Shown: positions 17,573 through 26,634, counted from the first letter of the stretch. The stretch is DNA of 64,000 bases from JAFGCL01 sp964492335 (GCA_964492335.1 CAZBJX010000007.1:27295-91294), one strand, 5' to 3'. Translations and numbers: made by a program. Notes: generated from the sequence alone by a model not told the origin.

Positions 17573-20500
17573 ATGTGGCATCTGACTAGGGCGGCCCTGC
17601 ACAACCGGCTGGTGACCCTGGGCATCGTGGTGGTCCTGGTGGGCCTCTCTATGTGGGCCCTCCTGGGCCTCCAGCAGGAACTGATACCGGACATCGAGCT
17701 GCCGTATATCACGGTGCTGACCGTCTACCCCCAGGAGCCGGCGGACGTGGTGGCGGCTGAAGTCAGCACGCCGCTGGAGCAGGCAATATGGGAGCGCTGG
17801 GGAGGAAAGGGCCTGAAGCACCTGTACTCCACCTCGGCGGAGAGCATGTCCATGATCATGGCGGAGTTCGAGTTCGGCACCGGGATGGACCAGGTCTCCG
17901 ACTCCTTCGAGATGCTGATCCGCCAGGCGGATCTGCCGCCGAAGGTGGCGGGGGCGGTGGAGCTGGTCCCTGATCTGAAGGAGAACCCCTCGGTCATCCC
18001 CATCAACATCGCGGGCATCATGCCCCTGGTGGTCTTCAGCCTTAGCGGCGATGCCACCCCCGCGGAGCTCAAGGCCGTGGCCGAGGCGGACATCGTCCCG
18101 GCCCTCTCCGAGATCGAGGGCGTCCTCAGCGTGGACACGGCCGGTGGCGAGAACGACCGGGTCATCATTACCCTTGACCCGGAGGAGATGGACCGGCACG
18201 GCCTGTCCGCATCGCGGATAATCGGCGCGCTCCCGCCCGAGTACCAGGCCGCGAGCCGAGAATCCCTGGCGGCCCAGGTCGCGGGCACGCCGCTGGGGAT
18301 GGACAACGTGACCCTGGGCACCATGGCCACGGTGGACCTGGGACCAACGTCCGCCATCACCCGGACCAACGGCAAGCCCAGCCTGACGATAAGCGTCTAC
18401 CAGGCCAAGGGGGCCAACACGGTCAGCACGGCCAATGCCGTGGTCGACAGGGCCAACCAGCTGGCTGCGGGCCTCGGCGGCGGGCTGGAGATGGGCACCG
18501 TCATGGACCAGTCCGAGTTCATTGAGAAGAGCATCCACACGCTGGTGGAGAAGGCGCTGATCGGCGGCGCCCTGGCCGTGGTCATCGTCTTCCTGTTCCT
18601 GATGGCAGTGCGCGCCTCGCTGGTGACGGCCATCTCCATCCCCATCAGCGTGCTCCTCGGCTTCGGGGCCATGTACGTGTTCAACCTCACCATCAATATC
18701 CTGACCCTTTCCGCCATGTCCATCGCCGTGGGCCGCCTCATCGACGACAGCATCGTCATCGTGGAGGTCATCTACCGCCGCCTCCAGAGCGGTGAGTCCT
18801 TCAGAGAGGCGGCCATCGGCGGGGCCAAAGAGGTGGCCACGCCGATCACGGCGGCCACCCTGGCCACGGTGGCCATCTTCCTGCCCCTGGCCTTCGTTGG
18901 CGGCATAGTGGGCGAGCTCTTCGTGCCCTTCGCCCTGACGGTGACCTTCGCCATGCTGGCCTCGCTGCTGGTGGCGCTGATGGTAGTGCCGGCGCTGTCC
19001 AACTTCCTGGTGGGCGGGAGGGCCAAGCCCAGGACGAAGGATTCCTGGTATGAGAAGGCCTACGTCCCGGTGCTCAAATGGTCCCTGGGGCACCGCGCCA
19101 TCACGCTGGTGATCGCCACGGCGCTGTTCCTGGGCAGCCTGGGGCTGCTGGCCGTTATCGGCACCTCGTTCATGTCCGGCATGAGCGAGGAGACCGTCAC
19201 CGTGGAGGTCCAGATGCCTCCGGGGACCGACATCGGGGCCACCAGCGACGTGGCCGCCGGGGTCGAGGCCATCCTGGCCGGGTACGACCAGGTGAAGACG
19301 TACTACTCCACCGTGGGCACCTCCACCTCCCTGATGGGGGCCATGAGCGCCGCCTCGGGCGGCGGCTCCAATACCGCCCAGATCACCGCGTATCTCAAGC
19401 CCGGGACGGATGTAGACCGGACGGCCGAGTCCCTGCGCGCCGATTGCCAGGGCCTTCCGGGAGGCGATGGGATAGTGGTCTCCACCTCGATGGGGGCCGA
19501 TATTGGCTTCTCCGGCGTGGAGATCTCGATCCAGGGAGACGATCCCGAGGCCATTGCCGCGACGGCCAAGGAGCTCTTTGACGCGCTCCAGGAAGTGGAC
19601 GGCGTGGCCAACCTGGCCAGCGAACTGACCATGATGGTGCCCAAGCTGGATATCCGGGCCAACCAGCAGAAGATATTCGACCTGGGTCTCTCCGCCGAGC
19701 AAATAGGGCTGCTGACCCAGGAGTACTACCTGCTGACGAACGGCGGCGATCTGCCCGGCCACCAGGCCGTGGCCGCCGGGGTGGGCTACGGCCTCCACAT
19801 GGACAGCGTGGCCGCCCGGCTGACCACCGTCGAGCAGGCGGGCGCCCTCCCCATCGGCTGGCCGCCCCGGCCCCTGGCGGAGGTGGCCGATGTGGCCCTG
19901 GTGCAGGTGCCCACCCACATCAGCCACACCGACCTGAAACTCTCGGGGACCATCAGCGGCGCCATAACGAAGAAGGATGTGGGCGCGGTCAACGCCGCGG
20001 TGGAGGGGAAGATCGCCAGCCTGTCACCGCACGAGGGCGTCGAGGTCAAGATCGCCGGCATCACCGAGATCATGAACGAGTCCCTCGGCCGCCTGAGCTA
20101 TGCCATCCTGGCGGCCGTCTTCGTCTCCTTCCTGGTGGTGGCCATCACCCTGCGGTCCGTGCTCAACCCCCTGATCATCATGGTCAGCCTGCCCCTGGCG
20201 ATCATCGGGGCCTCCCTGGGGCTGCTCCTCGGCGGCTACACGCTGGGCGTATCGGGAATGATGGGCATGCTGATGCTGGTGGGCATCGTGCTGACCAACG
20301 CCATCGTCCTCATCGCCGTAGTAGAGCAGCTGCGCCAGAAGGGTCTGAGCACCTACGACGCGCTCATCCAGGGGGGGAAGACCAGGCTGCGCCCCATCCT
20401 GATGACGGCGCTGACCACCATCTTCGCCATGGTCCCGCTGGCCCTGGGGGTGGAGTCGGGAACGGTCATCGCCGGAGAGCTGGCGGTGGTGGTCATCGGA

Positions 20501-20638
20501 GGCATGTTCAGCTCCACGCTGCTCACCCTGGTGGTGATACCGGTGCTCTACAGCCTCAGCGACCGCCTGCGGCGGCACCCGGCGCCGGTGAAGGTGGCCC
20601 CGGACGATGCCGGGTCAGGGGGACCAGCCGGATCGTAG
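17573..20638 (+). CDS. RND-family efflux transporter (AcrB-like)
   Basis: A 1021-aa proton-driven pump of the hydrophobe/amphiphile efflux type. The N-terminal helix (LVTLGIVVVLVGLSMWALLGL) and QQELIPDIELPYITV open the protein. Two large extracytoplasmic loops follow TM1 and TM7. GRLIDDSIVIVEVIYRRLQSGES in TM4 contains the paired aspartates of the proton relay. The C-terminal half ends with MLMLVGIVLTNAIVLIAVVEQLRQKG and MTALTTIFAMVPLALG. Full length, with AAAGGAGC ahead of ATG 17573. No membrane-fusion or outer-membrane protein is encoded nearby, consistent with a single-membrane cell where it works alone. Confidence 0.92.
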   Translation: MWHLTRAALHNRLVTLGIVVVLVGLSMWALLGLQQELIPDIELPYITVLTVYPQEPADVVAAEVSTPLEQAIWERWGGKGLKHLYSTSAESMSMIMAEFEFGTGMDQVSDSFEMLIRQADLPPKVAGAVELVPDLKENPSVIPINIAGIMPLVVFSLSGDATPAELKAVAEADIVPALSEIEGVLSVDTAGGENDRVIITLDPEEMDRHGLSASRIIGALPPEYQAASRESLAAQVAGTPLGMDNVTLGTMATVDLGPTSAITRTNGKPSLTISVYQAKGANTVSTANAVVDRANQLAAGLGGGLEMGTVMDQSEFIEKSIHTLVEKALIGGALAVVIVFLFLMAVRASLVTAISIPISVLLGFGAMYVFNLTINILTLSAMSIAVGRLIDDSIVIVEVIYRRLQSGESFREAAIGGAKEVATPITAATLATVAIFLPLAFVGGIVGELFVPFALTVTFAMLASLLVALMVVPALSNFLVGGRAKPRTKDSWYEKAYVPVLKWSLGHRAITLVIATALFLGSLGLLAVIGTSFMSGMSEETVTVEVQMPPGTDIGATSDVAAGVEAILAGYDQVKTYYSTVGTSTSLMGAMSAASGGGSNTAQITAYLKPGTDVDRTAESLRADCQGLPGGDGIVVSTSMGADIGFSGVEISIQGDDPEAIAATAKELFDALQEVDGVANLASELTMMVPKLDIRANQQKIFDLGLSAEQIGLLTQEYYLLTNGGDLPGHQAVAAGVGYGLHMDSVAARLTTVEQAGALPIGWPPRPLAEVADVALVQVPTHISHTDLKLSGTISGAITKKDVGAVNAAVEGKIASLSPHEGVEVKIAGITEIMNESLGRLSYAILAAVFVSFLVVAITLRSVLNPLIIMVSLPLAIIGASLGLLLGGYTLGVSGMMGMLMLVGIVLTNAIVLIAVVEQLRQKGLSTYDALIQGGKTRLRPILMTALTTIFAMVPLALGVESGTVIAGELAVVVIGGMFSSTLLTLVVIPVLYSLSDRLRRHPAPVKVAPDDAGSGGPAGS

Positions 20639-20683
20639 GCTGCCGGAAGGTCCGGCCACGTCACGGGCCTCCAGCACGGCCGG

Positions 20684-22132
20684 CTAGGGAACGGGCCGGC
20701 GGCTCTGCCGCTGGCAGTAGCCCAGGTACCGGCTGATGGCCCGGGCCGCCCGGTAGACGGAGGGGTAGAAGGCCACCCTGCGCTCCGCGCAGGCCTGGCG
20801 CGTTTCCGTCAGGGACTGCAGGCCGATGTCGCTCTCCACGCCGTGCACGATCACCGCCTTGGGCTTGGTCAGGCCCTTGAAGGTCTCCAGCGTGTGCAGC
20901 CTCATCATGCTTATGTACTGGAGGATGGTCTGGCTCTGCAGGGCCTCTATGTCCGGGGCGATCTGCCACAGCAGCATGTCAGCCTCGTCCCAGGCGTCGA
21001 GCCGGCGCATCATGTCGGTGAAGTCGCGCGCGTAGTGGCCCGGGTCCACCGGGTTCCGGAGCATGGTGCCGGCGGTGGTCAGCGAGCCGGCCAGCTCCGC
21101 CCTCAGCTTCTCCGGGATGGGGGGCAGGACCAGCCCGCCCGCCTCGCACTCATCCGATGCCCGCACCCCGGCCCCGCCACCCACGCCGAACAGCACCGCC
21201 CGGGGCCCCGCGGGGAGAGCGAAGAAGGCGAAGGTGGTCATGAGGTCCGCCATCTGCTCGAAGTCCTCCACCCGGATGGCGCCCGTCTGCCGGAGCATGC
21301 TGTTCCAGATCGAGTCGTCGCCGGCCAGGGCCCCTGTGTGAGTGCTCGCCCCCCGCCTGCCCGCCTCGGTGTTGCCCTTCTTGATGATAATCGTCGGCTT
21401 GCGGGCCGCCGCCTTCGCCAGCACTCTGGCCAGGCCCGGCCCGTCCTTCGCCCCCTCCAGGTAGGCCCCGATGATCTCCGTGTCGGGATCGTCCGCCAGG
21501 TAGTCCAGGAGGTCGATCTCGTCCACGTCGCTGGCATTGCCGTAGCTGACCACCTTGCTGAACCGCACCCCCCGCGCGCCTGCCGCCCGCACCAGCAGCA
21601 GCGTGTAGCTCCCGCTCTGGGAGATGAAGGCCACATTCCCCGGCTCCCTGGGGAAGTCGGGGCCGTAGGTCATGCCCATCTTCGGGTGGTAGACCCCCAT
21701 GCAGTTGGGGCCGATCAGGCGGACGCCGCCGGCCCGGGCCAGCCTCACCAGCTCGGCCTGCAGCTCGCCCTCCCGGGCGAGGCCGGTCTCGGCGAAGCCG
21801 GCCGTATACAGATGGAGGCCCCTGACGCCCTTGGCCGCGCAGTCCCGCACCAGCCCGGGGGTGGCGTGCGCGGGTATGATGCAGATCACGTAGTCCAGCG
21901 GGCCGGGGATGTCCCGCACGCTGCGGTAGACCTTCAGGCCGCGCACGCTGTCTCCCCTGGTATTGACGGGATAGACGCGGCCGGGGTAGCCCCACTCGAT
22001 CAGCGTGTACATGAAGATCTGGGTGTGGGCGTTGAACGATGCGCCTGTGGGGGCGCCCGGCGCCGCCACAGGGCTGTCCGTGGCGCCGACCACCGCGATG
22101 GAAGCGGGGTTGAAGATAGCGTCGAGCGACAT
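20684..22132 (-). CDS. ADP-forming acyl-CoA synthetase, alpha-type chain (CoA-binding)
   Basis: 482-aa protein of the acyl-CoA synthetase (NDP-forming) / succinyl-CoA synthetase superfamily. The N-terminal CoA-binding Rossmann domain reads FNPASIAVVGATDSP and GYPGRVYPVNTRGDSVRGLKVY; LIGPNCMGVYHPKMG and FISQSGSYTLLLVRAAGARG mark the ligase-like domain. The likely phosphorylated His lies in ASTHTGALAGDDSIW. The ATP-grasp beta chain is not fused and not in the window, so this is an orphan alpha chain. It could convert acyl-CoA, such as the IOR product, to acid plus ATP if a beta chain exists elsewhere. Transcribed divergently from the 303-aa unknown gene. Confidence 0.85.
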   Translation of the reverse strand: MSLDAIFNPASIAVVGATDSPVAAPGAPTGASFNAHTQIFMYTLIEWGYPGRVYPVNTRGDSVRGLKVYRSVRDIPGPLDYVICIIPAHATPGLVRDCAAKGVRGLHLYTAGFAETGLAREGELQAELVRLARAGGVRLIGPNCMGVYHPKMGMTYGPDFPREPGNVAFISQSGSYTLLLVRAAGARGVRFSKVVSYGNASDVDEIDLLDYLADDPDTEIIGAYLEGAKDGPGLARVLAKAAARKPTIIIKKGNTEAGRRGASTHTGALAGDDSIWNSMLRQTGAIRVEDFEQMADLMTTFAFFALPAGPRAVLFGVGGGAGVRASDECEAGGLVLPPIPEKLRAELAGSLTTAGTMLRNPVDPGHYARDFTDMMRRLDAWDEADMLLWQIAPDIEALQSQTILQYISMMRLHTLETFKGLTKPKAVIVHGVESDIGLQSLTETRQACAERRVAFYPSVYRAARAISRYLGYCQRQSRRPVP

Positions 22133-22145
22133 TCTCTCGCTCTAG

Positions 22146-22175
22146 ATTGTACGCGCCCGCCGCAGCGCCTGGCAA
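22146..22175 (-). promoter_or_regulatory. Promoter of the acyl-CoA synthetase alpha gene
   Basis: Minus strand: TTGCCA (22175-22170), 18-bp spacer, TACAAT (22151-22146). The predicted start is near 22139, about seven bases before ATG 22132. Confidence 0.6.
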
Positions 22176-22244
22176 GCAAAGGCCGCCCCCGACGGCCGGC
22201 CGGCGAGGCCGGCAATCCGGGTCGCCTGCCGACGGCAGCCCGGG

Positions 22245-22274
22245 TTGAACAGTCCCCGCCCCGCATGCTACAGT
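22245..22274 (+). promoter_or_regulatory. Promoter of the 303-aa unknown gene
   Basis: TTGAAC at 22245-22250, 18-bp spacer, TACAGT at 22269-22274 preceded by TGC. The predicted start is near 22281, giving a 40-base leader that ends in AGGGAGG. Confidence 0.55.
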
Positions 22275-22321
22275 CTCTACAGCGCCCTCTATCCCGCTGC
22301 GGCGCAGGGAGGCCCGTAGAA

Positions 22322-23233
22322 GTGCAATACATCGTCACGCTGGGCAGCACCATCGAAGTCATCAAGAAGACCTACTTCGCCAACGAAGGCGACTACTACG
22401 AGAAGTCATACTGGCCCCTGCTCAAGGAAAGGTTCCCCGCCTGCGAGGACTTCTGGAGGCACTTCGTGGTGCCCATCACCAGGAGAATGGAGGCCAATGT
22501 CACCGACCAGCGCCAGAGGACCCTGCCCAGGAAGCACGTCTCCGAGGACCTGGTGGACCTGGCCTCGCTCCACTACTCCATGTTCATGCACCTGGTCTGC
22601 GCCTATGACCACATGATGAGCCCCAAGCTGGGGTCCTTCGAGGACTTCTACGTCCACCTGGCCGCAGCCTGCGACCTGGCGGAGGACTTCCTGGTGGGGC
22701 TGTACCTGGTCATCCTGGAGAGCGTCGGCGGCAGGGCCAATGTCTCCCTGCTGGCCAGGCGCGAGGACTCCCAGTTGCCGGCGGAAGACCCGGGAGACGC
22801 CGGCCCCGGCAAGCCCGCTCCCGCCCCGGAGCCCTCCGGCGGCAGGCAGGGCCTGCTGGACGACTACTTCGGCGCATCGGAGGAATGGAAGCAGTACAAG
22901 TACCAGTCCCGCAGGGTCCGGGAGTACCGGGATGCCATACTGCGAAACATCCAGATCGGCCGCGTGGTGTTCGCCGGGGACATGGCCCTGGTGCCCCGAA
23001 AGGAGCACATCCAGGACTACCGGAGGTGGCCCGCCGTGCACCTGGCCGCCGAAGACCCGGGGCGCCTGCAGAGTCATTTCATCGTCATGAAAGAGCAGAT
23101 GATGCAGGACATCGAGACCGTGGAAGCCCTGCTCAACAAGCTGTGGCAACGGCCGACGGCCGACATGAAGTGGCTGTTCTTCGATGACAAGAACGCCATC
23201 GTCCTGGGGAAGTTCCAGATCACCCCCACCTAG
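22322..23233 (+). CDS. Uncharacterised 303-aa protein
   Basis: I do not recognise this protein. The GTG start at 22322 lies nine bases after AGGGAGG (22306-22312) and behind a well-formed promoter, and codon-position bias matches real genes. It begins MQYIVTLGSTIEVIKKTYF and is rich in Tyr, Trp, His and charged residues. It appears mainly helical with no signal peptide or clear membrane segment. A Pro/Ala/Gly-rich linker around residues 157-180 separates an N-terminal part from a C-terminal part starting LLDDYFGASEEWKQYKYQSRRVREYRD. The end contains KWLFFDDKNAIVLGKFQ. Divergent from the acyl-CoA synthetase chain; monocistronic, since aroF has its own promoter. Confidence 0.75.
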   Translation: MQYIVTLGSTIEVIKKTYFANEGDYYEKSYWPLLKERFPACEDFWRHFVVPITRRMEANVTDQRQRTLPRKHVSEDLVDLASLHYSMFMHLVCAYDHMMSPKLGSFEDFYVHLAAACDLAEDFLVGLYLVILESVGGRANVSLLARREDSQLPAEDPGDAGPGKPAPAPEPSGGRQGLLDDYFGASEEWKQYKYQSRRVREYRDAILRNIQIGRVVFAGDMALVPRKEHIQDYRRWPAVHLAAEDPGRLQSHFIVMKEQMMQDIETVEALLNKLWQRPTADMKWLFFDDKNAIVLGKFQITPT

Positions 23234-23304
23234 CCCGGCAGCCAGGCGGCTTCGGGCCGCAGGCAACCGGCCGGCGCGCCGGACAGGACCGCCCTCTGCA
23301 CCGC

Positions 23305-23334
23305 TTGGTCTTCAGCGCGCCAGCGTGCTATCAT
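23305..23334 (+). promoter_or_regulatory. Promoter of the first DAHP synthase gene
   Basis: TTGGTC at 23305-23310, 18-bp spacer, TATCAT at 23329-23334 preceded by TGC. The predicted start is near 23341; a GGAG ribosome site lies nine bases before ATG 23356. Confidence 0.6.
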
Positions 23335-23355
23335 CTTTCTTGTGGAGCAGCGCGC

Positions 23356-24372
23356 ATGATCATCGAGATGGTGACCCGGGCCAGGCAGGCCGAGGTCGAC
23401 GCCGTGGTGGAGCGCGCCCGGTCCCTGAAGCTGGATGTCCAGCTGAACCTGGGAACGGACAAGACCGTGGTGGCCATCCTCGGCAGCAACACCGGGCAGC
23501 TGTCCACCGACATCTTCGCCGTGCTGCCCGGCGTGGAGCGGGTCTCCCGCATCATGCGGCCCTACAAGCTGGCCTCCCGGGAGTTCAAGAAGAAGGACAG
23601 CGTCGTCTCCGTCAACGGGGTCGATATCGGAGACAAGCGGGTGGTGGTGATGGCCGGCCCCTGCGCCGTGGAGAGCGAGCAGCAGCTCCTGGACGCCGCA
23701 CAGGCCATCAAGAAGGCCGGGGCCACCGTGCTGCGCGGCGGCGCCTTCAAGCCCAGGACCTCGCCCTTCAGCTTCCACGGCCTGGAGAAGGCGGGGCTGG
23801 ACCTCCTGTCCCGCGCCAGGGAGCAGACGGGGCTGCCTATCGTCACCGAGGTGGTCGAGCCCCGGGCCGTCACCGTGGTGGCCAGGTGCGCCGACATCCT
23901 GCAGGTGGGCGCCCGCAACATGCAGAACTACGCCCTGCTGACCAGGATCGGCAAGAGCCGGCACCCGGTGATCCTGAAGAGGGGCTTCTCCTGCACCGTC
24001 ACCGAGTGGCTGACCGCCGCCGACTACCTGCTGGCAGAGGGAAACAGCCAGGTCATTCTCTGCGAGCGGGGGATCAGGACCTTCGAGGACAGCACCCGGT
24101 TCTCGCTGGACATCTGCTCCATACCGGTGGTCAAGAGGGCCACCCACCTGCCGGTGGTCGTGGACCCCAGCCACGCCGCGGGGCACTTCCACTATGTCCC
24201 CGCGCTGGCCAAGGCCGCGGTGGCCGCCGGCGCCGACGGGCTGCTGATCGAGGTGCACCCGAACCCGAAGGAGGCCCTGGTGGACGGCCTCCAGTCCCTG
24301 ACCCCTTCGGATTTTGCCCGGCTCATGAGGGAGCTCAGGCCGGTGGCCGAGGCCGTGGGGCGCTCGCTCTAG
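23356..24372 (+). CDS. aroF: 3-deoxy-7-phosphoheptulonate synthase (DAHP synthase), type I-beta, copy 1
   Basis: Condenses phosphoenolpyruvate and erythrose 4-phosphate, the entry to aromatic biosynthesis. 338 aa: an N-terminal ferredoxin-like regulatory domain of about 70 residues (MIIEMVTRARQAEVDAVVERA), then the barrel with VMAGPCAVESEQQLLDAA, LRGGAFKPRTSPFSFHG, LQVGARNMQNYALL, KRGFSCTVTEWL and DPSHAAGHF. The metal ligands Cys (GPCA), His (DPSH) and Glu (IEVHP) are intact. ATG 23356 was chosen from promoter and ribosome site. A second copy lies at 30.3-31.4 kb. Ribosylation or feedback type cannot be read. Followed by a LysE-type exporter gene. Confidence 0.93.
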   Translation: MIIEMVTRARQAEVDAVVERARSLKLDVQLNLGTDKTVVAILGSNTGQLSTDIFAVLPGVERVSRIMRPYKLASREFKKKDSVVSVNGVDIGDKRVVVMAGPCAVESEQQLLDAAQAIKKAGATVLRGGAFKPRTSPFSFHGLEKAGLDLLSRAREQTGLPIVTEVVEPRAVTVVARCADILQVGARNMQNYALLTRIGKSRHPVILKRGFSCTVTEWLTAADYLLAEGNSQVILCERGIRTFEDSTRFSLDICSIPVVKRATHLPVVVDPSHAAGHFHYVPALAKAAVAAGADGLLIEVHPNPKEALVDGLQSLTPSDFARLMRELRPVAEAVGRSL

Positions 24373-24419
24373 CCTGGCGCAGCCTGCCAGGAGCCGCCAT
24401 GAGGTTCTGCTTTTAGGCC

Positions 24420-25058
24420 ATGGAGACCACCGCCCCTTCGACACTGCCCGCCTTCCTGCCATGGGTCCTGGGCCTGTCGGCCAGCGGTGTCATGATGCCC
24501 GGACCGGTGACCGCGGTGGTCATTTCCAAGGGGGCCCAGAGCAAGTGGGCCGGCCTCATGATGGCCGTGGGCCATGCCGTGGTGGAATGGCCCCTGATGG
24601 CCATCATCTACTTCGGCGTTTCCGCCTTCCTCAAGAGCGACGGGGTGCAGATCGGCCTGGGCCTGGCCGGGGGGCTGCTGCTGATGTGGCTGTCCGTGGG
24701 GCTACTGAAGGCCGAGCCGCTGGCCATGGACACCAGGTACGAGGGCGCGCACAGGAACGCCATAGTGGCCGGCATCGTCACCAGCACCGCCAGCCCCTAC
24801 TTCTTCCTCTGGTGGGCGACGGTGGGAGTCACCATTGTCACCGGGGCCAAAGCCTTTGGCGGGGGATGGATGGTAGTCACCGGCGGCATCCACTGGCTCT
24901 TCGACGCCGCCTGGTTGCTGTTCATCAGCTTCTTCGTGTTCTTCCTGAGGCGCTTCCTGACGCCCGCCGTGCAGCGGGCCATATCCGTGGTGTGCGGCCT
25001 CACCCTGGTGGGGTTCGGCGCCTACTTCATCTACCGGGCCATTGAGCTGTGGATATGA
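24420..25058 (+). CDS. LysE-family amino-acid exporter
   Basis: A 212-aa membrane protein of the LysE/RhtB translocator family, which exports amino acids or related metabolites by ion exchange. It shows about six hydrophobic helices, with the family opening WVLGLSASGVMMPGPVTAVVISKGA, which includes the conserved PGP, then MAVGHAVVEWPLMAIIYFGVSAFLKS. TSTASPYFFLWWATVG in the second half is also typical. It is 47 bp after aroF and may be cotranscribed, so export of an aromatic amino acid is conceivable. The substrate is not determinable. Its stop is one base from the convergent serA stop, with no terminator between. Confidence 0.82.
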   Translation: METTAPSTLPAFLPWVLGLSASGVMMPGPVTAVVISKGAQSKWAGLMMAVGHAVVEWPLMAIIYFGVSAFLKSDGVQIGLGLAGGLLLMWLSVGLLKAEPLAMDTRYEGAHRNAIVAGIVTSTASPYFFLWWATVGVTIVTGAKAFGGGWMVVTGGIHWLFDAAWLLFISFFVFFLRRFLTPAVQRAISVVCGLTLVGFGAYFIYRAIELWI

Positions 25059-25059
25059 G

Positions 25060-26634
25060 CTAGAGCTCGACCAGCTTGGCGCTGTAGATGTCCGGGATGG
25101 CCAGGACCTGCTCGATCTGGGCCTGGTTCAAGGGCTCGTCCAGTTCCAGCACCATCAACGCCTGGCCGCGCGGCTGCAGCCGGGCCAGCTGCATGGAGCT
25201 GACGTTGATGTCGGCGTTGCCGGTCACGGTGCCCACCGCCCCGACAAGCCCTGGGCGGTCGCGGTGATCGCTGAACAGGAAGTAGCCACCCTTGGGCACG
25301 ATGTCGATCCAGTACTCGTTGACCCTGACGATGTGCACCTCCCCGCGCAGCATGGTGCCCGCGGAGGTGGTGATTCCGGCCGTGGTGGTGACCGCCACGG
25401 TGATCAGGCTGGTGTAGTTCTCGCAGGCGGTGGCCTTGTGCTCGGCCACCCGGAGCCCCCGCCGCGTGGCCACCAGGGCGGCGTTGACTACGTTGATGCG
25501 CTCCTCGCTTATCTCCTGCAGCAGCCCGCCGATGACAGCCGCCTTCAGGGCCGTGAGGTCGTACCGGGCGATCTCGCCCTCGTACCCGATGTCGATGCTG
25601 GTCATCTGCCCCTCAGCCATCTGAGCAATGATCCGGCCCACGGCGGAGGCCACCTTCAGGAAGGGCCCCAGTATGGGCATCATCTCGGCCGAGATAAGCG
25701 GCGCGTTGACCGCCCAGCGCACCGGCTGCCCGTTGAGGACCAACACGATCTGCTCGGCGGCATCGATGGCCACGTGGGCCTGCGCCTCATGGGTCGAGGC
25801 CCCCAGGTGCGGAGTGACGATGACCCTCTCGTTCCTCAGCAGGGGCAGGTCCCTGGGCGGCTCCTGGGCGAAGACGTCCAGGGCTGCCCCGGCCACCCGG
25901 CCCTCTCTGAGGGCCTGGTCCAGGGCCTGCTCATCGATCAGGCCGCCGCGGGCGCAGTTGATGATCCTCACACCGGGCTTCATCATGGCCAGCTCCCTGG
26001 ACCCTATCATGTTCCGGGACTGCGGGGTCAGCGGCACGTGCAGGGTGATGAAATCCGCCTCCCTGAAGATCTCCTCCAGGGTCACCAGCTCCACATGGAG
26101 GTTGCCGGCGTGCTGGGGCGAGACGTACGGGTCGAAGCCCAGGATCCTCATGTGGAACCCCTGCACCCGGCGCGCCACCTCCGACCCGACGTGGCCCAGC
26201 CCCACGATCCCCAGCGTCTTGTTCTGCACCTCCACGCCCACGAAGCTCTGCCGCTTCCAGGCGCCATCCCTCAGGCTCTCATGGGCCTGGGGTATGTTCC
26301 GGGCCAGGGCCATCATCAGGGCGATGGCGTGCTCTGCCGCCGCCATGGTGTTGGCCGCAGGGGCATTGACCACCACGATCCCTTTCTGGGTGGCCGCCTC
26401 CACGTCGATGTTGTCGATCCCCACGCCGGCGCGGGCGATGACCTGCAGCCTGCGGCCGGCCTCAATGATGCCGGCCGTGACCTTGGTCTCGCTGCGCACC
26501 AGCAGACCTTCATATTCGCCGATGATGGCCGCCAGGTCCCCCGGCGAGAGGCCGGTCTTCACGTCCACTTCGGCGTGCTTTCTGAGGATCTCCACCCCCT
26601 CGGGGGCAACGGGATCGGCAACCAGCACCTTCAT
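25060..26634 (-). CDS. serA: D-3-phosphoglycerate dehydrogenase
   Basis: First enzyme of serine synthesis, oxidising 3-phosphoglycerate with NAD. 524 aa, the long bacterial form. It starts MKVLVADPVAPEGVEIL; the NAD-binding motif is LGIVGLGHVGSEVARRV, followed by INCARGGLIDEQALDQAL and the catalytic region VTPHLGASTHEAQAHVA. After the catalytic core come the intervening domain and a C-terminal ACT domain (PGLVGAVGTVTGNADINVSSMQL) that commonly senses serine. ATG 26634 was chosen from family alignment; an open extension upstream to 26808 is arginine/glycine-rich and not family-like. Transcribed after the aminotransferase. Confidence 0.95.
   Translation of the reverse strand: MKVLVADPVAPEGVEILRKHAEVDVKTGLSPGDLAAIIGEYEGLLVRSETKVTAGIIEAGRRLQVIARAGVGIDNIDVEAATQKGIVVVNAPAANTMAAAEHAIALMMALARNIPQAHESLRDGAWKRQSFVGVEVQNKTLGIVGLGHVGSEVARRVQGFHMRILGFDPYVSPQHAGNLHVELVTLEEIFREADFITLHVPLTPQSRNMIGSRELAMMKPGVRIINCARGGLIDEQALDQALREGRVAGAALDVFAQEPPRDLPLLRNERVIVTPHLGASTHEAQAHVAIDAAEQIVLVLNGQPVRWAVNAPLISAEMMPILGPFLKVASAVGRIIAQMAEGQMTSIDIGYEGEIARYDLTALKAAVIGGLLQEISEERINVVNAALVATRRGLRVAEHKATACENYTSLITVAVTTTAGITTSAGTMLRGEVHIVRVNEYWIDIVPKGGYFLFSDHRDRPGLVGAVGTVTGNADINVSSMQLARLQPRGQALMVLELDEPLNQAQIEQVLAIPDIYSAKLVEL

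Noticed and set aside
16955..19927. A 990-codon open frame antisense to marR and the RND gene
   Set aside because: It has His/Gly/Gln/Arg-rich shadow composition, no ribosome site or promoter, and lies fully opposite well-supported genes.
20639..20683. GCCGG-AAGGT-CCGGC hairpin between the RND gene and the acyl-CoA synthetase chain
   Set aside because: Five-base stem without a T tract; too weak to call a terminator.
22201..22244. GC-rich inverted repeats around GGCCGGCCGGCGAGGCCGGC as a possible terminator or operator
   Set aside because: Such GGCC/GCCGG palindromes are expected by chance at this base composition and have no T-run.
20843..22321. Open frame upstream of the 303-aa gene in the same frame
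   Set aside because: It is antisense to the acyl-CoA synthetase gene and shows shadow composition; the promoter and AGGGAGG place the start at 22322.
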